Shown here piece by piece: positions 11,400-20,278 of a stretch of DNA of 64,000 nucleotides. Origin of the DNA: Saccharina japonica (taxonomy: Eukaryota > Sar > Phaeophyceae > Laminariales > Laminariaceae); contig MEHQ01004557.1 in assembly GCA_008828725.1 (NCBI GenBank), positions 1 through 64,000 on the forward strand, written 5' to 3'. The number at the start of each line of letters is the position of its first letter. The first letter of the stretch is position 1. A program made the translations under genes and the position numbers. The notes beneath the pieces were generated by a model. The model worked only from the letters and a program-made list of their open reading frames with translations. It searched no databases and had not been told where the DNA came from.

Positions 11400-11710
11400 T
11401 AGTGTTGTGAGCCAAAAATAAAAAAGGCTCGGTCGGTTTTTCGTTTTCCGTTTTTTTTTTATTGGTCGAAAATGTCGATCGATTTCGGTCGGATTAAAAT
11501 AAAAAACGAAACCGAACCGAACCGAACCGAACACTTCTCGGTCATTTTCTCGGCGAAACCAGCCAAATGATCAATGTTTCGAAGGGTTTGGTGGACATAT
11601 GTTGGTGTCATGTGATGACCCAGTGTTGTGAACCCAAAACGAAAAAGGCTCGGTCGGTTTTTCGGGTTTTGGTCGAAAAAGTCGGTCGGTTTCGGTCGGC
11701 TAAGGTTAGG
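11400..11710. repeat. GGTCGGTTT / AAACCGAACC repeat block
   Basis: Repeated CGGTCGGTTTTTCG and its complement (AAACCGAACCGAACCGAAC) give a hairpin-prone block just outside the left LTR. A related block lies just outside the right LTR at about 23390-23540. The phrase GGCTCGGTCGGTTTTTCG occurs twice, near 11428 and 11648. Confidence 0.6.
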
Positions 11711-11783
11711 AATGTGTGGGTTGTGGGCTAGGAATGTCCACATATTGTAGGGAAAGTCGGTTTCCACGTTTCCACCACAATAT

Positions 11784-12415
11784 TGTGATGGAAAGAGACT
11801 TTGGTAGTCTCTCGTGATCTCAGACCGAAGGGGATGCCCTCAGAGTTTAGTTGGTTCGGAATGGCAGAGACAGTAGTTCAGGTCAAGGAGAAAGAAAGAA
11901 GAAGAAATTGGTCTTTTATTATCGCCGCAGCAGGATGGAAGCAAGTTCCCAGACTGAAAGAGGGGCTGTGACAGCCTACTCTTCTCGTCACTATAATTCT
12001 ACGTCCGCTCCTACAGTAGATCTATCAGATACTCTGCAAGAGTCGTGCACGCACGCGTTCTCCTACGTTAAACTACCCGCATTCTCCTAGCAGTTGTAGA
12101 TCATCAACCCACAGGTCTACGTCTCAAGCACAGCGAGCACAGCAAATAACGTCCTTCTTACTCGTACTCGAGTAGTCTCTGACTACTCAACTCTCTGTCC
12201 AATCATATACTCGTCAACTGTCTGGCAGCTTTACCTCAGTATTGTTAGTCTAACAGCAGTCTTATCACGCTCTGTACGTTAGTTACTCTTACCGCAGTGG
12301 CTAGCAGTCGTCTCTCAGCAGGATAGCCTGCTACCTGCTTACTGGGAGACTGACTCATCCCCTAGTCCCTACTATGTAACGCCTCGAAATACTCCATAAA
12401 CCCAATATCACCTCA
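11784..12415 (-). repeat. 3' LTR of the Gypsy element
   Basis: 632 bp, direct repeat of 22702-23341. On the coding strand it runs from TGAGGTGATATTGGG to TTTCCATCACA. It differs from the other LTR by substitutions and small indels, mostly near the middle (about 12095-12150 against 23018-23066). The AAGGTGGGCTAT purine-rich stretch just inside it is the likely polypurine tract. Confidence 0.92.
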
Positions 12416-12636
12416 ATAGCCCACCTTGCTCCACTGTCGCCATTTCTTAAGGCGTGCAGTGGAACAACTACTCGTACGTGATATTGCTCGCCAGCAATTC
12501 TACGGTTAACGTGCAAGTATACCAAATTGACTCATAACTCCGAAAAAAAAATCATCTGAAAAATTGACTGCAAAAAAAATCTCGTCTACAAAATAAAATT
12601 TTGTGTATCTAATTTCTCAACAGTACCTTTTCGTAT

Positions 12637-12852
12637 CAACCCCATTGGTTTCTGTACCGACTGTACGTCAATACTGTAGTTAAAACCCCCATCCCTGCCC
12701 AATACAGTATCAACCCCTAGTTTCTGTACGACTGTTACGTCAATACTGTAGTTAAAACCTCCATCCCTGCCCAATAGTTTCAACCCCATTGGTTTCTGTA
12801 CCGACTGTTACGTCAATACTGTAGTTAAAACCTCCATCCCTGCCCAATATTG
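12637..12852. repeat. Tandem repeat, about 72-bp unit, three copies
   Basis: Three copies of a unit containing CAACCCCATTGGTTTCTGTA, then TACGTCAATACTGTAGTTAA, then CCTCCATCCCTGCCCAATA. They start near 12637, 12708 and 12781 and end in a C-run at 12858. The array lies inside the Gypsy element between the end of the polyprotein and the 3' LTR, where some Gypsy elements accumulate tandem repeats. Confidence 0.85.
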
Positions 12853-12876
12853 TATCAACCCCCCCCCCAGTCCTAT

Positions 12877-13188
12877 CTACTCCAGCGATGGCTTGAAGTT
12901 CTTGACGCTTCTGGTCCTCCGGTGTACGTGCCAGCACCAGTCTCCGGGCTCCTCTCCAACAGTTGTCAACGTCTCTTGTGATAGGTTCACGTTGAACTGC
13001 TTCGCCAAATCCAGCATTTTGATGGTGTGAGGAAGGCTAATGCTCTCCGCGTCCTCCGCTATCCCGACCACTCTCGCCAGCTGCCAACCTGTATGGGCGT
13101 ATTGAATAAATGTACGAGCCAACGATATCAGGTGTATACAGTCTCGGCTCTCTCGGGTGTCACAGCAAACAAAGTATCCTGCAGGCAC
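12877..13188 (-). pseudogene. Gypsy polyprotein C-terminal segment
   Basis: A 103-codon open frame follows the chromodomain on the coding strand. It contains IKMLDLAKQFNVNLSQETL and GDWCWHVHRRT. It is likely the C-terminal tail of Pol after the chromodomain. No named domain is recognised and the join to the chromodomain frame is broken. Confidence 0.45.
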
Positions 13189-13299
13189 GTGTCTCTCGCC
13201 TTTTGCACGAGCAATGGCTCTCTTAGAATTTCTACTCGGTACAGCCTATACTTCGCGTTTTCCCCCTGACTTGCACAGGTTCTCCTGCCCAATATCCCA

Positions 13300-13617
13300 T
13301 CACGCAATTCTCATACTGCGTAATTCCTCCTCATGTTCCCACGTGGGTCTCTCTAACCCTTCCCAGTACGTATAATATTGCACCGCAACTTTTCCGCCTA
13401 GTCCTCTAGTCAGTCGATGCTTGGTTAACGTACTCGGCGTCACACGATGAGTGTCTAATTCTACTGTCACGTCGTCGGTTGTCAGGTGGAACGGGGGTGA
13501 AATCTCCGAGTATTTGTTCAGCACGTAGTTGCTCATTGACCATGGCAAAAATTCGGTGCAGTCGCTCCCTCGTGNGGATTTTAACACTTCTTGCACCGGT
13601 GTACGACACCCTTGCAT
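13300..13617 (-). pseudogene. Gypsy integrase chromodomain
   Basis: The core reads VAVQYYTYWEGLERPTWEHE, a chromodomain pattern of a strand, aromatic cage residues and WE..E. Chromodomains fused to Gypsy integrases direct insertion to modified histones. It is preceded by DVTVELDTHRVTPSTLTKHR. The unresolved base at 13575 falls upstream in the same reading unit. Confidence 0.8.
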
Positions 13618-13888
13618 TTATCCCGCGACCTGGTTCATCTGTTAGTATCTCCAACAACAGTAACTTTGGTCCCACCTCTCTACCATCACCCGTCTTTCCC
13701 GGTCCTACACATAACACCTTGTATGGTCCGGTCCAACAATGGGCAAGCTTACTAATTAATGCGAACGATTTTCTGGCCGAGCTGCCCTCAGCTGGCTTGT
13801 GCACATGTTTTCCTCCTCCCGTTATCGTGCTATGGTCGTCGTATACCCACGCCCAATCTCCCGCTACGAATTTCATTCGATTGTTCAT
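13406..13888 (-). pseudogene. Gypsy integrase C-terminal GPY/F region
   Basis: The frame contains GDWAWVYDD and then AHCWTGPYKVLCVGPGKTG, the GPY/F module of Ty3/Gypsy integrases. The following MNNRMKF segment is reached from the catalytic core only through a frame change near 13940. It overlaps the chromodomain frame, so another shift separates them near 13600. Confidence 0.8.
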
Positions 13889-13932
13889 GGCTGCATCAAT
13901 TTTTTCGTTTGCGGCTTGGTGTTTCGCTTTTA

Positions 13933-14781
13933 TTAGTCTATCCTCCTTCGAACTAATCTATACGATCGCACTTGCCTGTCCCTCACCAACTCAAGATAAT
14001 CAAGCTGGTCTCTCTTTGCGCTCTGGTGGCCTTTCACGCCACTACCCTCTAATATAGTCATCGGTAACCTCGGATACCGTCCTATGTGTACTTCGTTCGG
14101 AGCTAGGCCGATCCCCCTGCTCACGTTATTGTTGTGGGCAGCTATTGCGTGTAGCAACACTTCGTCCCAATTTTTCTGGTCGTCCGCGATGAGATATGAC
14201 AACATTTGGCACAATGTGTGATTAAGTCTTTCTACCATGCCGTTCGTTTGGGGGTGGTATGAGCTTGTATACTTTTTCACTGAGCCCAGCATCTTGAAAA
14301 CCCCTCGACACACTACTGACACAAATTCTGGACCTCGATCTGACAGAAAAGTATGTGGACAACCCCACCTTGGAATATAGTCGTGGACCAACCTCGCTGC
14401 ACAACCTTCCGTGTTTTTCTCTCCCTTAGTAATTGCGTACGCCTCAGCGTGACGGCTAAATAAACCTACTACCAAAAAGACATATTCGTTCCCCTTCACC
14501 GTTACCGGCAGGGGTCCTAAAAGGTCAAACGATATCATCTGTCCGGGCCTACTGGGTAGTGGTAAGGATATCAGTGCCAACGCACGTGTTCCGGGTGTTT
14601 TTGCGTGCCTGGCAACTATATAGCATCTCCGGATCCACCATTTTACACTCTCAGCCATACCGATCCACCAATAATATCTCTGCAGTAACCCAAGAGTCAC
14701 CTTCTCTCCCAAGTGTACAGCTTCCTTGTGCGCACAGTCCATTACCCAAGGTCGCAAAAGCAGCGGTACATAGGTCCTCAC
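13933..14781 (-). pseudogene. Gypsy integrase: zinc-binding and catalytic core
   Basis: This is the retroviral-type integrase that joins element DNA to the host chromosome. The DDE residues are visible: Asp in ISFDLLGPL, Asp in FLSDRGPEF and Glu in NGMVERLNHTL. The N-terminal zinc-binding HHCC motif shows HKEAVH and one Cys in RRCYIVARHAK, but the second Cys of the expected CxxC is Val. The same Val is in the duplicate copy at 15402-15614, so it is not a single read error. The frame ends early at RRRID and the downstream part lies in another frame. A near-identical copy of its first half lies across the gap at 15144-15814. Confidence 0.85.
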
Positions 14782-15814
14782 CGGCTCATCTCCCAGCAGC
14801 CTATCCTACTGTCCGGGATTCCTGTCCGGACGGTTTTCAGGGGCGCGCGACAACCGTCGGACCAGCAATTTTTCTGAGCTAGGCAGTTCCATTATTTCCC
14901 CTTGTGATACCAACCGTTTGACCTCCTTAACATCCATACCTGGACCTAAGCCTTCTTCGGTTATTTCACTGCTCGACTCGTANNNNNNNNNNNNNNNNNN
15001 NNNNNNNNNNNNNNNNNNNNNNNNNNNNNNNNNNNNNNNNNNNNNNNNNNNNNNNNNNNNNNNNNNNNNNNNNNNNNNNNNNNNNNNNNNNNNNNNNNNN
15101 NNNNNNNNNNNNNNNNNNNNNNNNNNNNNNNNNNNNNNNNNNNCTACAGACACAAATTCTGGACCTCGATCTGACAGAAAAGTATGTGGACAACCCCACC
15201 TTGGAATATAGTCGTGGACCAGCCTCGCTGCACAACCTTCCGTGTTTTTCTCTCCCTTAGTAATTGCATACGCCTCAGCGTGACGGCTAAATAAATCTAC
15301 TACCAAAAAGACGTATTCGTTCCCCTTCACCGTTACCGGCAGGGGTCCTAAAAGGTCAAACGATATCATCTGTCCGGGTCTACTGGGTAGTGGTAAGGAT
15401 ATCAGTGTCCAACGCACGGTGTTCCGGGTGTTTTTGCGTGCCTGGCAACTATATAGCATCTCCGGATCCACCATTTTACACTCTCAGCCATACCGATCCA
15501 CCAATAATATCTCTGCAGTAACCCAAGAGTCACCTTCTCTCCCAAGTGTACAGCTTCCTTGTGCGCACAGTCCATTACCCAAGGTCGCAAAAGCAGCGGT
15601 ACATAGGTCCTCACCGGCTCATCTCCCAGCAGCCTATCCTACTGTCCGGGATTCCTGTCCGGACGGTTTTCAGGGGCGCGCGACAACCGTCGGACCAGCA
15701 ATTTTTTTGAGCTAGGCAGTTCCATTATTTCCCCTTGTGATACCAACCGTTTGACCTCCTTAACATCCATACCTGGACCTAAGCCTTCTTCGGTTATTTC
15801 ACTGCTCGATTTGT
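14314..15814 (-). repeat. Duplicated integrase segment around an assembly gap
   Basis: The sequence at 14314-14982 is repeated at 15144-15814 with an offset of about 831 bp and only a few substitutions and single-base indels. The N-gap 14983-15143 separates the copies. The pattern fits two haplotypes or read sets placed side by side, or a true internal tandem duplication. The gap prevents deciding. Confidence 0.85.
14983..15143. other. Assembly gap (161 N)
   Basis: A run of undetermined bases inside the Gypsy integrase region, between two near-identical sequence copies. Confidence 1.
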
Positions 15815-16574
15815 CGTTTTCTATGCACGTCATCACTACGTTTGCCGTGTCATCTTTTACCTGGGCCGCCGCCCAATCTCTTGCAGACTTTTGGCATAAT
15901 TTCTCACCGAACGCGCACGCTGCTTCATTATCCCACTCTTCTTCTGGTGTGTCTAAAGGTCCCTCTGCGCCGGCTCCTACCACACCGCTACCTCCTCCCC
16001 CGTCTGGGTTTATTACTGCCACGTCCTGTATTGACTTTGAGCTCAAAAGCTCCCTACCCTCCACGGTCATCGGACATGCATGTAAAATTAAACCAGGCTC
16101 TAGCTGGCCGCTGACTACTAATTTATCGTCAGGTTCGCTCAACGGTTCCTCGTCACGTATTGCATACACTCGCGGACTTTCTGGTCGTCTCATCTGGTAT
16201 TGAATTCGCACTCGGTTATGTTGCATCAGCTGCCATAATAGCTTCGCCTTTTCATCGGTTGTACGCGGCGCTCTTCTCAGCTCTACTTCTCTCTCCCCCA
16301 CCTTAAAAATTTCGTCGGTTTGACACTCCAGCCCACCTAAGCTGATGCCTCTCCTCTTCGTTCGACACTCCAGCCCACCCAAGCTGATGCCCTTCCCCTC
16401 GGTGTGACACTCCAGCCCACCCAGGCTGATGTCTCTCCCTCTCCCCAGTCGCGGCTGCACTCCACTTGCACCTACAAAATAAACGTCCACATCCGATGGG
16501 TCAGACAGGCGTAGGTTAGCACTGGTATCTTCCGCTGTTGCAGGCAGTGGTAAGTCGTGACATAAGGTCTGCAT
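15639..16574 (-). pseudogene. Gypsy linker region between RNase H and integrase
   Basis: A 311-codon frame lies between the RNase H end and the integrase zinc-binding region. It begins in a frame one base off the RNase H frame (near 16560), so the two are separated by an indel. It contains three copies of a short repeat with the core ISLGGLEC (about 16320-16440) and an acidic, low-complexity stretch (DGGGGSGVVGAGAEG then DTPEEEWDNEA). No named domain is seen. Confidence 0.6.
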
Positions 16575-18003
16575 TTCCGTTTAGCCTCCCCGGTCTGTAC
16601 ACCATTTTGTAGTTATATGCGCTCAAAAAATCAAACCACCTTTGTACTCTATTAACTTTCGTAGCCAAGCTCCCGAGGTTTTTCAGCGGTTGGTGATCAC
16701 TCACCACGATAAATGGTATACCGTAAAATAGTTGGCGATTTTTCTTAACTGCCCAAACTATTGCTGCACACTCAAGTTCCGTGGTACTCCAATTTTTTTC
16801 GTTTGGGAGTGTGGACCTGCTCAAAAAGCTTATCGGTCGAGTCGTACCATCACTCTGGTCTTGCTCGATCACTGCGCCTAATTCGTCCGCGGACGCGTCT
16901 GTGATTAACTGAAATGACCGGTCACCCGAGATTACTGCCGCAAAATCCGGAAAAGCTAATACTTTGGGGCTCGATAGTTGTCCTAGCAAGGTCTGTACTA
17001 TTTGTATGTGTTCAAGTTTGAACTCAAATTTTACACCCTTTTTCAGCAATGAATTTAAGCTTTTTGTTTCTGCCGCCATTTTCGGCAAAAATTTCCGGTA
17101 ATAGCTCATCGCTCCCAACAGTGAGCGTAGCTGACTAACGTTCGATGGCATTGGCATTTTCGTTAGTGCTTCTACTTTTCCCGGGTCAGGCGCTATCCCC
17201 TCTGCTGTTACTCTGTGGCCCAAAAATTTCACCACTTTTACTCCTAGGTGTGCTTTCTTCGGCGCTAACTTCAAGTCAAAAGTGGTCAGCCGCTCGAAAA
17301 TTTTCCGTAAATCTCTGATATGTTCCTGGCCGTTTTTCGAAAAACAGACGATATCGTCTATAAATAATCGCACTCGTTCCAGACCCTCACACACTCGGCA
17401 CATGATCGATTGAAACCACCCTGGGCTCGACGCAAGTCCCATTGGCATGACCGTCCACTCCCAATTCCCCGATTGCGTGCAGACTGCTGTGAGGGGTATG
17501 GAATCCTCGTGTATGGAACACTGGAAAAATCCGCTGACTAAATCCATCGTACTGAAAACATGTGCTCCCCCTAAATCCGATAAAAGGTCATCTACCGTTG
17601 GTAGTGGCAAGACTGGAATGACAGATTGTTCGTTGACTTTCTCGTAGTTATACGTTATCCGAATCCTCCCATCGGCTTTCGCAATCACTACTAATGGACT
17701 TGACCAGTTGGAGTATGATCGTCGCAGTAGTCCTGCCAGCACTAGTTTATCTATTTCTGTTTTTATCTTCGCTGCCAATACTGGAGAGTGACGGTACGGT
17801 CTCTGTTTGACTGGTCTCGCATCATTTTTGAATATTATGCGGAACGGATCAACTGTAACGTGTCCCAGGTCTGTACTATGATGGGAAAAACGGTGCTCAT
17901 ACTGACACAACAGTTCTCCCAAAGCGTCAATATCGGCTGCCGTCCACAGCTCTTTTCGAAATCGAAATTTATTTCTTGTAAATGTGGGGGCACCCGCCGC
18001 CAC
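16516..18003 (-). pseudogene. Gypsy reverse transcriptase and RNase H
   Basis: The frame starts in the RT N-terminal region. It holds VKQRPYRHSP, the fingers motif LVVIAKADGRIRITYNYEKVN, STMDLVSGFFQ, and the catalytic box LFIDDIVCFS, where the usual Tyr of YxDD is Phe. RNase H follows with ITDASADELGAVI, STTELECAAIVWAV, VVSDHQPL and a terminal GNAD. This 495-codon frame is the best-preserved part of Pol. The frame preceding it (17835-18191) overlaps in another phase, and a further shift separates the end from the linker. Confidence 0.9.
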
Positions 18004-18191
18004 AACCTTACGAAAGCTGATCTCTGATCCGTATCCAAACTGGCTAAAACTTCTGGCGGAGGTTCGCTCTGTTTGTCAGTTTGTTTTTCTACAGCGTCTA
18101 CTGCATTTATCGTGTCTGAAGGGGTGGGTATAAATTGTGCTTTCGCCAGATCACTCTGGACTAAGGCTGCACCTCCTACTCCCAGTTTCAT
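17835..18191 (-). pseudogene. Gypsy protease-RT connector
   Basis: A frame between protease and RT with DTDQRSAFVRLWRRVPPHLQ, leading in a different phase into the RT frame at about 17960-18003. It is the expected linker of the Pol polyprotein, out of frame with RT as assembled. A single indel would explain the break. Confidence 0.6.
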
Positions 18192-19695
18192 ATGGTTGAT
18201 CTCCCGAGTGTCGAAGTGGGATTTCAGATGTACCAGCCTCTACTAAGGCTTCTCGGGGTAACCAGCCCTTATTAAAACGGATATAGTACGTACCATCGGA
18301 CCCCGCCGTTCCGTCTGTATTAGTGATCTCGATTTTCACCCACGACATTGCACCTGGTATTCTGCATCGGTTTCCCAAATACCTTGCAACCACAGCTCCT
18401 TCGCTGCTTGACTCGATTAAACCTACCGCACTATTGACCCACTCTGTATACCGCTGCTCATATTCGTCGATCCCGTTATCGCGCATAATGAATGTTACCT
18501 CGGTTTCAGTGTCATTGATGTCAACGTATTTCCTAGTTGGAAAATCGGCCCAACTATCTCGCCCGAGTAATACTGCATGATTCATTGCATCGTCAGGTAC
18601 TACGTGCGCGTGTACCGCTAAATAGACAGTCTGGGCTCGGTTATCGCTCGAGAGCATTCCCCCTTCTCCCCCCATCTGCACATTCAGCCGTACTCTGTTG
18701 GTCGTGATCAAAGGTATACCATGAAAACCTCCCCACCTTCTTTCTGGTATTTCTGTTAGACCGTTCTCAGACGCCGCCCCGCACCCAAGCATACGCTGCC
18801 ATACCTTGCGTTGAATAAAAGTGGACGGGCTTCCAGTGTCTAGCAGCACCGTGCAGCCTTGTGTACGCGTGGCCTTGGATCCTCCGAAAATCCGTGCTCG
18901 TGCAGTGTGACGTCTCCTATCGAGTGTCACCTTCCCCCCCACGGCTCTCGTAAACTCTGGTAAATAATCTGCTCGTTCTCCGCTCAGTATCTCCGCCTGG
19001 CAAGGTGGGAAGACCATGGATGGCAAGTTATTACTCTGGTTTTGCGTGGTATCGAGTGCATATATGCTATCTGGCATGCCTGGCTTACTCGAAAACTCTC
19101 CCTGTTTAACTTTACTACTTCTATCCGTGCTCTGTGTATTTGAGGTCATGTTGGATACATCAACACTTTCCACCGGGCCAGCCGTGTCTCGCTCAAAAAT
19201 GGTCGGCATCGTATCTACTCGGGTACGATTTTTCACTCGTGAGTGTGGTACATTTTCTGCGTTGTTGCCAACGTTATCGTTACCGATCTTAGGCTGTGTT
19301 GCCATTACCGGCGGGGAAAACTCGCGGGCTTTGCTAGGTGGGCAAGACGTCGCTCCCCTATTTCCGCCTCCCCGGGCTCTAAAACTATCGGTGGGGGGTA
19401 ACTCTCTCTTCAACTGTACATTTGAAGCAGGCGTGCCCTTCGCCCTGTTGACAGCAGACAGTGACTTGTTTTGGGTATGACTCTGAACCAACACACTCAA
19501 CGATTTCTCGTTGCTTCGAACTTGCGTTTTTCTCGGTAGATCACACCCAGGATTTACGCCGTCCGGACGGCCAAACCTACACCGCCACGCTACTACTACT
19601 TGCGACGGAGCTTGCGCAGAACGTTGATTTTCGGTTGAAAGTGCACAATCGGACGTCGGGATAATTACTTTCGCTCTCTCCAGAGAGACAACCAT
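18151..19695 (-). pseudogene. Gypsy aspartic protease with N-terminal linker
   Basis: A 514-codon frame. A low-complexity Ser/Thr/Asn-rich N-terminal half is followed by a retropepsin-like domain with the active-site motif TVLLDTGSPSTFI and, about 110 residues later, AVLLGRDSW. Such proteases cut the Gag-Pol polyprotein. The N-terminal part is not in frame with the zinc-knuckle frame upstream. Confidence 0.85.
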
Positions 19696-20278
19696 CTACT
19701 TCACCCCCGTTCTTACCGACTACAGGCAGATTGTATCCTACCTCTTGACTTGGACTCACGTTGTGCACCGTGGTTCCCGCCGGACTCTTCCTCACGTCCT
19801 GAGACACTGGGAGGGCCTCCCCTCCTTTTCCGGATTCCCTTCTCCCGGTCGCACTTGTGCCTGTGCGAAACAAATTGGATTGCAACGGGGGTCATGGTGC
19901 TACCGGCAAGTCGATCCACTTACCGTCGCCTTTTCAATTACCTCTGCGCTCCCGCGCATCCCGCCTGTTGGCATGCCATTGGCACAACCGCTGTTGCCAC
20001 CTACGCCATCGCGTCAATACCTCTGTTGGCGTTCCCTCTCCCACCGCTGGGTTAATTATGCGAGATTTGTTAATGTAGGGTGCGGGACAGTCACGTGCGA
20101 AATGGTTATCTTCGCCACAGTTCAGGCATCTCGGTCCGAAGGCTCTTCGGGCAGCATATTTTGCCTCCCTTGTGTCATAATGGATGTAAAAAAGCTGGTT
20201 CATTATTATTCCTGCCGAAACCCCCACGACTCTGCATAATAACATACACTTTCTCGAACTCAAGATCTTCGTCCTCAA
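19577..20278 (-). pseudogene. Gypsy nucleocapsid zinc-knuckle region
   Basis: On the coding strand a frame at 19934-20278 contains CLNCGEDNHFARDC, a CX2CX4HX4C zinc knuckle that packages RNA in Gag proteins. It overlaps the end of the 835-codon Gag frame in a different phase, so an indel near 20225 splits Gag from its nucleocapsid. A second frame at 19577-19885 continues the linker towards the protease. The frame change could be a programmed shift, but other boundaries in this element also break, so decay or base-call error is likelier. Confidence 0.75.
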
